From Chaetoderma sp. LZ-2023a (lineage: Eukaryota; Mollusca; Caudofoveata; Chaetodermatida; Chaetodermatidae), in NCBI GenBank assembly GCA_034401795.1, contig CM067369.1, positions 92,401,241 to 92,465,240 of the forward strand: a stretch of DNA of 64,000 nucleotides, read 5' to 3'. The notes beneath the pieces are model-generated. The model did no database searches. It was given only the letters and a program-made list of their open reading frames with translations, and had not been told where the DNA came from. Made by a program: the position numbers and the translations under genes. Positions 1 through 10,547 of this stretch are shown here, piece by piece (positions within the stretch are counted from its first letter, which is position 1; each line of letters begins with the position of its first letter).

Positions 1-628
1 TCATGGGCGCCGCCATCTTGGCTAAGAGTGCATCCATCTTGGAAGGAACAGTCGCAAGAGAAATTAACCGAGTACCCACATAATGCTTAAACAGTTAAGG
101 GTACCGGACCGACTCCAACAATGGCTACCATTTTAAAACAATGTGCCAATTTAAGAAAATTTCAATCATTCATTATGGCATGAATGTATAAATTCTAGAT
201 TGATACAACCTGCCCCTGAGATGATTTTCCTTTCTCTTCCATCCTTCCAACAATGAATAGACCAGAAACCCGCTAACTCCGTTGAAATTGCGAATTTTAT
301 GAGCTTAGAAAAAACACGACTAGCATGGAGAGCAAAATAGACGAATCTGACTGTGATTGGGAATTGACTCAGTACCTGGGGCTATGGTAATTCCCGGACA
401 CAGTATGGGCAGGACCAGGAGAGTGCGGAGTTTTAATTGTTTATTTTGAGCTAGACTAGATAATAGACATTATCATAATAGTACATCTGGTAAGTATTAT
501 TCGAAGTAGAATATGACATCACCATCTTCCACAAAATTTAGTTGACAAATGACAACCATCCAGTTGATCTTTTAATTTAATCTGAAAATTAAAAATTTTG
601 ATATCACAGTGGCCAAGGTTATACTTAC
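1..628. other. Intergenic or last-intron sequence, no firm gene
   Basis: A possible further minus-strand exon at about 232-317 (acceptor ctaag, donor gttgta) is open in two frames. I could not fix its phase to the TM7 microexon, so it is not called. Positions about 495-620 hold a remnant of repeat family C (compare 17229-17380 and 60265-60445). Confidence 0.4.
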
Positions 629-670
629 ATGAGTATCACAGCAACACCAGCAAATAAACTGAGCAATAGT
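629..670 (-). CDS. aGPCR exon 16b/17: 42-nt TM7 microexon
   Basis: The acceptor is tatttttcag and the donor gtaagt. The exon has 14 codons, phase 0 at both ends: TIAQFICWCCCDTH. It extends the TM7 helix of exon 16, and the Q-F-I placement resembles the QG-F-F of family TM7. The Cys cluster at the membrane exit is unusual. It could be alternatively spliced, since removing it keeps the frame. The next exon was not identified with confidence. Confidence 0.7.
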
Positions 671-837
671 CTGAAAAATAAACAAATTGAAAAAGCTATA
701 AACGCTTAAAAAAGCCCCCAGAATAATGGTATATATGTATGTAAAGATTGACAAGTGACATCTACATGGGTAAGAATAAGAGATTACCACTTTCATGCCG
801 AAGCTGGCTAAACACGGCCTCTGCAGTGCTCTTGTGG

Positions 838-911
838 AATGTTCATTTGCAGGCCAAGAGAAGACTATTTTTGAAAATTTATCACTGTAATGACTGGCTC
901 GATAAATTTTC
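838..911. repeat. Family A foldback, half copy
   Basis: Only the left arm is present (tttgcaggccaagagaagac.. to ..atgactggctcg), followed by unrelated sequence. Confidence 0.7.
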
Positions 912-934
912 TTGATCAAATCTGCCCACTAAAG

Positions 935-987
935 TGTTACGTAATTATTGATTTAATTAATATTATAATCAATAATTACGTAACAAT
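935..987. repeat. Short perfect palindrome
   Basis: The arms are gttacgtaattattga and its reverse complement, around a short AT-only loop. The element is isolated and could be a minimal MITE remnant. Confidence 0.6.
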
Positions 988-1133
988 TAAATTGACATAT
1001 TTTTAACATGGAATATCCTGACTGAGCTCATTGCTGTAACTTAACATTTAGAGATGAATGCCATCAGGGTATGCTAAAATTAAAACAGAGAGCCGTCATT
1101 GAACTTAGGCTGCCAGCATTCTATGTCCTAGAA

Positions 1134-1372
1134 TAAATATGTACACATACTTGCATTATTATTAAATATTATATGAAAATGCAATTTATCAAGATTCAAA
1201 GTGACCGTCATTCTGAAATTGCATTTGTATTACACAATGATATGACATAAAAATCTACACATACTTGCATTATTATAAAATATTGTATGACGATGCAATT
1301 TATCAAGATTCAAAGTGACCATCATTCTGAAACTGCATTTGGATTACACAATGACGAGATAAAAATCAACAA
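1134..1372. repeat. Two-copy direct tandem repeat, about 118 bp per unit
   Basis: The block with acacatacttgcattatta.. and ..atcaagattcaaagtgacc is present twice, head to tail, with a few substitutions. Confidence 0.85.
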
Positions 1373-1617
1373 ACTGGATTTTCAAAAATTCAAGGCATTG
1401 ATATTTTTCCTATGCACCAAAAAATTGGCATGCTCATGAGGGCATCTGACTGTTCAAGATCCCCATGCCCTCCGTGATATTCAATTGCATTTGCATCAGG
1501 GCACACGCTAATTAGTTACAGCACTGCTGATCCTATCCATGATATGTTGCTCCCAACCACAATTGTCAGCAATTTTCAAGTGAGAATTATGGATAGGCTC
1601 AGTCAGGATATCCCTTG

Positions 1618-1830
1618 CTCAAGAAAATCGAAATATTTGTTTATTAAATGTCCATTTGCAGGCCAAAAGAAGACTATTTTTGGAAATTTACCACTGGAAT
1701 GACTGGCTCGGGTATTGAGCCAGTCATTCCAGTGATAAATTTCCAAAAATAGTCTTCTCTTGAACTGCAAATGGACACTCCTCAAGACCACTGCAGAGGT
1801 CGGTTTTGGTCGGCATGACCATTAAAATGA
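1618..1830. repeat. Family A foldback MITE
   Basis: Two arms of about 60 bp are near-perfect reverse complements meeting at ctggctcg..cgagccag. The arm reads from aatgtccatttgcag through ..actggaatgactggctcg. Confidence 0.85.
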
Positions 1831-1855
1831 AACATCAAATGTAATCAATACTCAC

Positions 1856-1982
1856 GAATAATAAAGTAAATAGTAAAAAGACAATGGATGGCGCTCCACT
1901 TTCTGGCATCTGTACAAGGCCAGCTAAGCACCCCCATATGAGCATTATCACTGTGAATGCTGGCGATTCTAAGATATGTACA
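1856..1982 (-). CDS. aGPCR exon 16: TM6, loop 3, start of TM7
   Basis: The acceptor is attacttttcag and the donor gtgagt. The exon has 1 nt plus 42 codons and ends in phase 0. It encodes VHILESPAFTVIMLIWGCLA (TM6), a short MPESGAP loop, and SIVFLLFTLLF (TM7). A second AG 14 nt inside was tried and rejected because it does not match the phase of exon 15. Confidence 0.88.
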
Positions 1983-2044
1983 CTGAAAAGTAATACAGGA
2001 AAAATGCTCTTAGAATAATATAATGCTGAAAATGAAAAAAAATC

Positions 2045-2261
2045 TTTAACCTTTTAACAGCCATATCAGCCAAAAACATCTTCTGCAGTGTTCTTGAGAA
2101 GTGTCCATTTGCCGACCATGAGACTATTTTTGAAAATTTACCACTGGAATGACTGGCTCGATAAACGAGCCAGATATTCCAGTGATAAATTTTCAAAAAT
2201 AGTCTTCTTGGTCTGCAAATGGACATTTTCTCAGAGGAAATTGAAATTCGAGGGGTGTTAA
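2045..2261. repeat. Family A foldback MITE
   Basis: Both arms are present (center near 2160). The flanks show the family's ctttaaccttttaa start and gtgttaa end. Confidence 0.85.
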
Positions 2262-3109
2262 AGAATGTACACTCAGGACAGCTCTAATACGTCCACCTCT
2301 ATCCGAGATGGTTTTACTGAATCCTAAAATCAGTGAAGCAATAAATTAAGACCCTCTGTAGAATAGCCACCTGTCTATAATGGCTAGCTTCGTAGGGTAC
2401 TCAGAATGGCCATTATAGACAGGTTTGGCTTTATGTGAAATCAGTGCCATAGCTAAAACTGAAGTCCCCCATTAAGTCCCTTTTCCCACTTTCTCAACAT
2501 CCTGTGTCGGAGACCAATGGGTGCACACCTGGACCTATGAGACCGGAGTCAATGGGATACTGTTCATCAATCAATCTTATTGTCAATACTCGCTTATGGG
2601 TGTCACTGTATTCATCTCCTAGAGTGACCTGCATTTGGGCATTGATAGGCTGTTTCCAGCACGGTAGGATTGTACGTAGAAAAAACCAAATTTGCACGGA
2701 CGGACTGACACACAGTCAGAAAGACATATGGATGGATTGACTGACCCACAAACCAGCCTGCATTTCCCTATACCGTAGTCAACCTTCCCATGGAGTTTCA
2801 TCATGATACTCCAGCCAAAAGTAATGTTATCGAATAAAAATACAAAATTTGCACAGACACGCTCAGAAAGACAGACGGATGGAATGACGGATGGATGGAT
2901 GCACTAGCTGACCCACTAAAGAACCTGCAGTACCCTACAAGAATAGACAATGTTTCCATAAAGTTTCATCATGATACTCCAAGCAAAAGTAGTTATCAAA
3001 AGCAAATCTGTGTATGCACGCACATAGACTGATGCATGGATAGAAGCGTAAACATAATCCCACGCTTTTCGTGAAGGTGGGGGGAGGGGCAAACCTTTAA
3101 TTTTCTTAC
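2262..3109. other. Intron: hairpin and low-complexity tract
   Basis: A hairpin at about 2368-2427 has arms ccacctgtctataatggc and gccattatagacagg. Positions 2690-2930 are rich in gacagacggatgg-type simple sequence and a twice-repeated catcatgatactccag motif. No gene was seen. Confidence 0.55.
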
Positions 3110-3234
3110 CCACTCTTGAGTATAAAAGTAAAACACTGTGATACATACAGGTAATGTCGTCTGTGCTGCTGTATTTCTTTATTAGTCGTTGTAAGGAATG
3201 ATTTCAATGACAATACAAGCACCACAATGTGTAT
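3110..3234 (-). CDS. aGPCR exon 15: end of TM5, intracellular loop 3
   Basis: The acceptor is ctttttcag and the donor gtaaga. The exon has 41 codons plus GG. It encodes IHIVVLVLSLKSF then the basic loop TTTNKEIQQHRRHYLYVSQ and CFTFILKS. A nearer GT at about 3129 would break the frame with exon 16, whereas the chosen donor keeps it (GG plus T gives Gly). Confidence 0.87.
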
Positions 3235-3521
3235 CTGAAAAAGAAATATCTCTGTCATAAAATCATGAATTACTTTATCGCTTAGCCATCCAAAAACCAC
3301 TTCTGCAGTGGCCTTGAGAAATGTCCATATTCAGATCAACAGAAAACACTGGAACGACTAGCTTAATAATTGAACCAGTAATCAGTGGTAAAGTTTAAAA
3401 AATAACCTTGTTCTTGGTCAGTAAATGGAAACTTTCTGAGAAAATTGAAATTCTCTTGAGCAAATTTAACCATCAAATCATTATAAATATAAAAATATGG
3501 TACATTGTAGTTACAATTGAT

Positions 3522-3880
3522 GATTCCAGTTTCTCAGTCAATCATATGATGTGATAATCAACTACGTGACGTGTATGCTGACATCATAATCATAGCTAAG
3601 CTTGTAACAAACGCTTTATTTGATGACGTACAATGTACCAAGCGTTGTTGTGTGTGAATTGTACATCTTTACTATTTAATAAACATGCCGTTGAATATTT
3701 TGAAAACAAATTTGACTGGGTGCTGTCAAATCAGTCTCAAAATATTCAACAGCTTACCTGTAGTTTCAGGAAATTGATTGTCAGTGAGTTCGGGGATAGA
3801 TCCCAACACGGGCGATGTGTTGGTGGAGCATAGCTTAGCTAAAGATGGGCAAGGCATAGCTAAAACGGGATCTTCCATTA
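3522..3880. repeat. Family D MITE with palindromic core
   Basis: The copy has the family's dyad-rich atgatgt/gatgacgtc end, the ttaataaacatg block, the palindromic core (gttgaatattttgaaa.. to ..caaaatattcaac), a cttacctg motif and a tagctaagatgggc-like end. Confidence 0.8.
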
Positions 3881-4254
3881 TTTTATCATGTATCAGACAA
3901 CAGTGATGATGATGATGTGTTGACTGATGACTATGCTAGGGATAATTCCTCTCCTTCTTTCTCATCATTTTCTTCAATGTCCGATCAGGACGAGTACAAT
4001 TTCTGGAGTGACCCTTCGCGAGACTGTTGTACCATCGACCAAAAGCATTAAAATCCAATTATGTAGGCTAGTACTTAGTTACTAAATGATAGGAAATTAA
4101 ACTGACTCAATTTTTAATAAGTGAATGTTGCTGCAAGATGTTACGGTAAAATTATTAAAAAAATTATATCATTTTAATTTTCATGTACAAGGGAATTAAA
4201 TAATAAAATATAATTTTATAGTGTAAGGGCTAAAAGTAATTGATTAGGAAGTAA

Positions 4255-5160
4255 CAATAATTCCCAAGTCCCATACACACTCTCAGCCAAGTTTTGTTGA
4301 AATCAGGCTAATGTTTAATAATATATGTAGTAAGTAGTCTTTTAAAAAATTTTCCAGAAACTTCCTAAATCCAAGATGACTAATCAAATTTCTGTATGCA
4401 AATTAAATTTGGAAGTCTACGGCCATGGCTAGCTAAGCTTTGTTGAAATCAGGCCAGTGGTTAATGTCAGAGTCGTCTTTTAAAGCAAGTTGATTTTTTT
4501 TAAATCCCAGACTGCCGACGGAAATTTTGACCAATCAGATTTCTTTATACATATACATGTAGTCCTTTATACATATGGAGTCCTTTCAAACAGGTTTGCT
4601 TGAAATCAGGTCAACAGTTAATTCAATGACTAATTTTAACTGAGTTTTCTGAAGGTTTTGGAACTCCAAGATGGCCAAGAAAACATTGTTCAGTCAAATT
4701 TCTGTGTACAAGTTTGGAGTGTCTCACAATAGTGTCGTTCCAACCAAGTTTGGTTGAAATCGGCTCACCTGTTAAGGAGTACTCATTTTGCAAATGTCCC
4801 AGACAAATATGGCCACCATAAAGACTGACCAATTCAATTTCTCATTAGAAGTCTTGAATACTACAACTACTGGATCCTTCCATCCAAGTTTCACTGAAAA
4901 TCAGTTCATTTGTTAAGTAACATTTTAAAAGATTTAAGGAAATCTATTTAGAAAATTCAAGATGCCTGTGGGAAAAATTTACCAATTAAATTTCTGTCTA
5001 CAAGTTCGGAAGCCTATCGCTATTTGGTTCTTCTAGCAATGTTTGATTAAAATCAGCGAAGAGGTTAATGAGGAGTAATATTTTAACACAAAAGTTGATG
5101 GATAACGGATGGTTGCCAGGGCATAAGCTTACTTGGCCTTTCAGGCCAGGTGAGCTAATG
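4255..5160. repeat. Degenerate tandem array, period about 150 bp, 6 units
   Basis: Units are marked by a gtttggttgaaatcggc-like block near 4293, 4437, 4590, 4745, 4887 and 5038. The array ends in ggccaggtgagctaa. Identity between units is low. Confidence 0.75.
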
Positions 5161-5450
5161 ATTCAGACTATTAACAGAAGGGATACGACATGTCACTCAA
5201 GTATCTGACGTCATAATGTCACTTGTTAGTTGATAAGTTATTCGTGAAGTTAGAAGCTAATAAACTGTCTAATTATTTTGAAAATAAAACAAGGGTGGCA
5301 AGAGCCCCCCATCAACTTAGTTTCAAAATACTTAACAGCTGACCTGCATAGTTACCAGACCTTGAAATTGAGATTCTGGGAACAAAATGGTAAAATTGAT
5401 TCAAATGTGCACAAAGTAGGCGGAGCTTGGCTAGAAATGGGCGATGCATA
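5160..5450. repeat. Family D MITE, diverged
   Basis: The copy has a palindromic core (about 5273-5340), a ctgacctgcatagtt block and an aggcggagcttggctag end. Confidence 0.7.
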
Positions 5451-5650
5451 AACCTTTTAACATTCATATCAGCCAAAAACGGCTTCTGCAGTGGTCTTGA
5501 GAAAAGTCCATTTATAGACCAAAAGAAGACTATTTCTGAAAATATACCAGTTATTCCAGTGATAAATTTTCAAAAATAGTCTTCCCATCATTTGCAAATG
5601 GACATTTTCTAGGAAAAAATTGAAATTTTCGTGAACAAATTCAAGGGTTA
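5450..5650. repeat. Family A foldback MITE
   Basis: Arms at about 5506-5605 flank a shortened center. The left flank is aaccttttaacattcatatc. Confidence 0.75.
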
Positions 5651-5766
5651 CATGGGTTAGTAGATCTCTCTATTTCAAGCCATGGCACGATGATATATGT
5701 AACAATACCTACATGTATTCATAGTAGAATACATCTATACAACATTATCATAGTGGCCTGACTTAC

Positions 5767-5845
5767 CGCAATAATAACTAAAAGCGGAATGAGAATGGAC
5801 AGGAATTGAGCATTATACTGATGTACATCCTGTACAATGGAACAT
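5767..5845 (-). CDS. aGPCR exon 14: loop 2 Cys and TM5
   Basis: The acceptor is tttgcag and the donor gtaagt. The exon has 1 nt plus 26 codons and ends in phase 0. It encodes CSIVQDVHQYNAQF then LSILIPLLVIIA. The Cys is at the position of the conserved loop 2 Cys that pairs with TM3. The hydrophobic run with a central Pro fits TM5. Confidence 0.89.
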
Positions 5846-6720
5846 CTGCAAATAATCAGGATAAACGTTTAACTTTTTCAACAAAACATACATGTACTAT
5901 GTAACACATAAGAAATTCTTTTACGAAATTAATACAAAACTAGAATGCACAGTTGATGCGCAAACTTTGACATTCTGCCACCGTCCCCACACACCCTACC
6001 ATACCACCAAACTGAGGGGGGGGGGGGGGCAGACTCTAATGTAAACATAATCTCACAATTCGCTCGCAATCACATGGGTAACTAACATACCAAATTTGGT
6101 TGAATTTCACCAACTTAAGACTTTCTAAACCCCTCCAAACCACCAACACCAACCCCACCAAACCCCTCAACCCTGGCACTTCCACCCTGTCCCACCTGGA
6201 CAATGGGCTGAGCATAATGTACATGTTGTCTTGCAGTCCGCAATCATATGGGTAACTAAAATAACAAATTTGACTGAATTCCACCAAACAATTTCGGAGA
6301 TATCTGGATAGAGATGGACAGTGGTGATTGCAACATCCCCTCCATTTTTTCAAAATGTATGGGGATAATAATGTGTGGAATAATTTGCAATTAAGCTGAC
6401 CTAGATGATGTTGCTGCCTAAGACTGTAAAATGTTCTAGCCAGTCCTGTTATTTTCAAAAACTTTCCAGCTTTCCTGTATGAAATAACCCCTGGAAGCGA
6501 GATGCTTGGAGAGACTAACAGACAGATGGATGGATGGCCAAAAAGACAGCAGATAGACATATAAACAGACAGCGAATGGGTGAGTGAGGGATGGGGTTGG
6601 AGAGAGGGGAAAGGAGGGAGGAGTGTACATAGCAGGAAAGTGAAGGGCTGAGGGATGAGGGAACTGATAGAGAAAAACAGCTTCATGTAACAAAGGGATC
6701 CATTCTAGCTTTGCGTCGTT
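5846..6720. other. Intron: no gene seen
   Basis: There is a run of 14 G at about 6018 and purine-rich low-complexity sequence at 6480-6680 (gatggatgg, gggagggag). Two diverged copies of a catatgggtaactaa.. segment lie near 6072 and 6247. The 216- and 95-codon frames here have no family features and follow the compositional skew. Confidence 0.5.
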
Positions 6721-7290
6721 CATTTCTAGCTTAACTCCTCAAAAACTTATGTGTGTTGGAATCGATTTGAAACTTTGAAAGCTGAATTCCCAGGACCTAA
6801 TTTTCAAGGTAACAATACCTGGAAGCTGTTGAATTACCTAGAAATTAATTTGACTGGGAGTTGTTGATGATGCCTATGGAAGCAACAGCTCCGAGTCATA
6901 TTAGTTTCAAAATATTCAATATAATGTTTATTAAATAGTAAATTCACCAAAGACAATGGATCTTTTTTCCATTTTAGCTATGCCCCGCCCATCTCTAGCA
7001 AAGCTCCACTACACTTCGCTCGTGTTGGGATCGATCAATCTCTGAACTCTCTGACTATCAATTTTAAAAACAGCGTCCAGTCAAATTAGTTTCAAAATAT
7101 TCAACAGCATGTTTATTAAATAGTAGACATACAATTTGTATGTGTCAGACTATTAAGAGTTAAAGACGGGCCAAAAAGAATCATTTATGACGTAATGATT
7201 ATGACATTATCCTACACACCACTTAGCTGATTATGATGTCATAATTGAATAGGTGAATTGGACAGGTTCGTGACACACCTTTCCAGCTAC
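6721..7290. repeat. Two adjacent family D copies
   Basis: The first copy (6721-6955) carries its palindromic core at about 6830-6920. The second (6958-7290) has gccccgcccatctctagc.., a core remnant, ttattaaatagtagaca and the gatgtcataattga end. Confidence 0.75.
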
Positions 7291-7481
7291 ATGAGGGGGG
7301 GAATTGTCTGTCAATTATGATTGTGACGTCAGCCTACATGTGACATAATTGATCATGCTGTCATATACATGATCGACAGATCAGGTATGATTCATCCGTT
7401 GTGTGTAAGACTGCAGAAATCAATAAAGTTGGTGTTAAACGGTATCCCCCACCCCTCACCCCCAGCACACCTTTCTATATT

Positions 7482-7719
7482 TAACCCTTTAATAGCAAAA
7501 TCGGCCTATGTACTTGTTCTGAGAAATGATCATTTGGAAGACAAGAGAAGGATAGTAGTTTATGTTTATAATTTTAACACTGAAATGGCTTGCTAATTAA
7601 ACGAGCCAGTCATTTAATTGGTAAAATTTCAAAAATAGGTGAAAAAATTGGCTTGCAGATGGATATTCAGTAAGCAATAATTTAGATTTTCTTGACCAAT
7701 CGTGAGGAATAAAGGGTCA
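7482..7719. repeat. Family A foldback, degenerate
   Basis: It starts ttaaccctttaatagc and ends gaataaagggtcaa. The arms are strongly diverged around an aaacgagccagtcat center. Confidence 0.65.
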
Positions 7720-7730
7720 ACCCTAACGAT

Positions 7731-7963
7731 TTAACCCTTGAATTTGTTCAAGAAAATTTAAATTTTCTCATAGAAAATGTTCATTTGCAGACCAAGAGAG
7801 GACTATTTTTGAAAATTTACCACTGGAATGACTGGCTCGGTTATCGAGCCAGTCATTCCAGTGGTAAATTTTCAAAAATAGTCTTCTCTTGGTCTGCAAA
7901 TGGACATTTCTCAATACAACTGCAGAAGCTGTTTTCGGCCGGTTTGAGTGCTAAAGGGTTAAG
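7731..7963. repeat. Family A foldback MITE, well preserved
   Basis: This is the best full-length copy: ttaacccttgaatttg start, arms of about 65 bp around ctcggttatcgag, then ctcaatacaactgcagaagc and an aaagggttaa end. Confidence 0.9.
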
Positions 7964-7975
7964 ATATTAGCTTAC

Positions 7976-8060
7976 ATATGCGATGTATCATCAATCTTTT
8001 GTTGCTTGGACTTGGAGGTGAACACGGCTACATAACAGATTATTAGCACTGCACTACTGC
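7976..8060 (-). CDS. aGPCR exon 13: TM4 and loop 2
   Basis: The acceptor is tttctag and the donor gtaagc. The exon has 2 nt, 27 codons and 2 nt. G from exon 12 plus GC gives Gly. Then SSAVLIICYVAVFTS completes TM4 and KSKQQKIDDTSH begins extracellular loop 2. The trailing AT takes A from exon 14 to give Ile just before a Cys. Confidence 0.88.
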
Positions 8061-8390
8061 CTAGAAAACATACATATTAATACATGTTAATATAATCAAG
8101 CCACTGATCCTAGGTTCAATGAAACAATTTTCAAGCAAATGAAATATGAAATTTGATAATTATTTTCAACACTACTTGAATGAAAGTAGTTGCTTCCATA
8201 TAAGTAATAGGTTTAGACAATAAGAAGCAAGAACGAACTAATTGTAAATGAAATATTAAAATTTAATTTATCAAGAGTAATATATAAACAAGAACGGAAA
8301 TCCAAGAAGTCTAAGTCAGACAACTACCATCAACGCTGTACCATGAAAATTGTCTAGCAGTGCAATGTCAAAGGAGATGGAGGGAAATTT
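8061..8390. other. Intron: nothing recognised
   Basis: This is AT-rich unique sequence without a coding signature or clear repeat. Confidence 0.5.
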
Positions 8391-8775
8391 TTTTAGCTAT
8401 GCCCCGCCCATTTTTAGCTAAGCTCCACCCACACTTTGCTGTGTTGTGATCAATCTATCCCTGAAATGCCTGACTATGAATTTCCAGAAAACAATACAGG
8501 TACATGTAAGCTGTCAAATATTTTGAAAGTAATTTGCCTATGGCAGCAACATCAGCCAGTCAAATTACTTTCAAAATATTCAACTGAATGTTTATTAAAT
8601 AGCAAAGACATACAATTCATACAACGCTCAGTCCGTCATCAATTAAGCGTTCGTGACGAACTTATCTACATCATTCATGACATCATTGATTATGATGTCA
8701 TGTACATGTCACATTGTTGATTATGACGTCATATATGACTGATGGATAAACTGGAAAGGTCCATTGACACCCCAT
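8390..8775. repeat. Family D MITE
   Basis: The copy has an agctatgccccgcccat start, a caggtacatgtaagctg block, a palindromic core (8510-8585), a ttattaaatagcaaagaca block and a gattatgacgtcat end. Confidence 0.85.
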
Positions 8776-8954
8776 ACTTTATTCATGTTCCAGCATATGC
8801 TGTACCGATGATATTCACTCAGTCATAAAAGACATATTTATTAGAATAAAAAGTAATCACAATTTCCTTAATTGGGTCAACATGACCATCACCTTTGACC
8901 TATTGACCCAACATTAATAGAATTCTTCAGACCCCAAATGCCAACACACAGACC

Positions 8955-9085
8955 AAGGGTGGTTACCGAGCCCATTATTCAAGTGGTAAATTTTCAAAGA
9001 ATTGTTTTCTCTTGGTCTGCAGATGGACATTCATCGACACCAAGGCAAAAGCCCATTTTGGACGGATTGACCATCAAAGCCATTT
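8955..9085. repeat. Family A foldback, right half
   Basis: Only the right arm (aagtggtaaattttcaaag.., cttggtctgcagatggaca) and the right flank are present. Confidence 0.65.
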
Positions 9086-9351
9086 GCTAATGGAATTTGA
9101 ATAACATCTAATTTTTAGATCTGACATCAAAAGCAATTCGGATTACTAAATCGAGTCATCATCCCCCTTTTTAGGACTCAAAACATAGACATTTTCTACG
9201 GGAAGACAATATCCATTTTATTGCCGGAAAAATAATTTGTGAAAACATCATTCCATCTTAGTAGGGTTTCATGGTCTGCACATTGACATTTTTCAAACAA
9301 GTCCAGAAGCTCTTGACCATGATAACTAATGGGCTGTTAGGAACAACTTAC

Positions 9352-9502
9352 CCCAACCAAGGATAAAATATCTAAAGCCAAAGCCTTTATCTGTGCTATC
9401 ACAAAATAACGTCATGAATGTATACAGCGATTTGATCATCATAAATGACATCATTGCCAAATAGAAGAAATACACTAGCAGCCGTCCAATTGCACAAATC
9501 AC
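9352..9502 (-). CDS. aGPCR exon 12: TM3 to start of TM4
   Basis: The acceptor is ctattgtag and the donor gtaagt. The exon has 50 codons plus G. It encodes VICAIGRLLVYFFYLAMMSF (TM3; compare the HYFFLA pattern of the family), then a short loop and GFGFRYFILGW plus G, giving the conserved Gly-Trp-Gly of TM4. Several usual TM3 residues (His before Tyr-Phe-Phe, Trp, Glu-Gly) are replaced, so the receptor is divergent. Confidence 0.92.
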
Positions 9503-9714
9503 CTACAATAGAAATAACATGAGCATGTGTCAATTAAAATAGAAATAAGACAAGTGAGAAATTGCACAAAGCACACCATAATGATTATGCAAATTCATGC
9601 AGTAATCACACTCGGTCATCTGCTGGCCACCTCTATGTACAGAGATGTATTAGGCCGATTTGGGGCCCAGAGCTAATTACTTGTGAGGGACGCTTGGGTG
9701 GGTCAAGGCGGGAT

Positions 9715-9790
9715 TGACTACTACTACTATCGCAATCACCACTACCACCGCTACTACTACTATTACACCACTACTACTACTACAACTACC
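9715..9790. repeat. (ACT)n microsatellite
   Basis: Imperfect ctactactactat repeats produce an artefactual Thr-rich reading frame. Confidence 0.9.
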
Positions 9791-9883
9791 ACTATACTAT
9801 ATCCTTTGGAACAACAGTAAAATTTTAGTAATACAAGCAGTCGTGGCATTACAGTATATTGGCATTGATAGGAAATCAAACCC

Positions 9884-9962
9884 ACTTGCGGCGTTGGTGT
9901 GGTGGAAGCATTTGTGGGCTATGATGCTGGGCACCTTCGCCAGTTATGGGTTCGATTCCCTG
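9884..9962 (+). repeat. tRNA-like sequence (SINE head or tRNA pseudogene)
   Basis: A perfect B-box-like ggttcgattcc lies about 50 nt after an A-box-like tggtgtggtgg. The order and spacing are tRNA-like, but no full cloverleaf with paired acceptor arms was found, and an AT-rich tail follows. A tRNA-derived SINE fragment is likelier than a working tRNA. Confidence 0.6.
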
Positions 9963-10547
9963 TAAAATTAAAATTTTAATTTCTTAATCTAGAAAATACA
10001 AACTGGTTGAAGATATGGATGAATGCAGGTATAACTATGCAGGATACAAGTATCAACCTACATGTAAGTTACCGTGTGATAATCTTACTGGTAAAATTTA
10101 AGTAGACCAACACCACTCCCAATGCAACATGGTTCATACATCAATTACTCAGAAGCACAAAGTTCCTTCGGATGTCAGTGATTGCACAAAATCTATTCAG
10201 TAAAGCTTGTCTTAGAACCACTATCTTTCTCCCCACAACACAGATGCCCTCATTTGTAGGTTTGATTATTTCTAAGCAAAAATGTAACTCAAACTAATTA
10301 AACAGGTCACGAAAACATGAGAGCAGACCGCTGGATGACAAATGGATTAATGGTTTCTCAAATAAATAGACAAACAGATGGCTAGATTAAGCATTATCAC
10401 TACAAATTAACTAAATGAGTAATGAGTTGAGCTAAGAGTTACTTTAGAAATTTATTTTGTGACTACCTATTAGACTTTTTACAGCTAGTTGGTGGGAGAT
10501 TGTAGGAACATTGTGTCCATGTTTAAAATTGCATCACCAATTTCAGA
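9963..10547. other. Intron: nothing recognised
   Basis: No coding signature, inverted repeat or known repeat family was seen. Confidence 0.45.

Noticed and set aside
232..317. Possible C-terminal exon (frame with SGFLVYSLLEGWKRK)
   Set aside because: The attractive frame requires a phase that the TM7 microexon (phase 0) does not supply. Left as an open candidate rather than called.
6036..6723. Minus-strand open frames of 216 and 95 codons
   Set aside because: Frames run through purine-rich low-complexity sequence, with a Pro/Ser/Leu bias and no domain. Likely a composition artefact.
9714..9965. 83-codon plus-strand frame rich in Thr
   Set aside because: Translation of an (ACT)n microsatellite and a tRNA-like SINE head.
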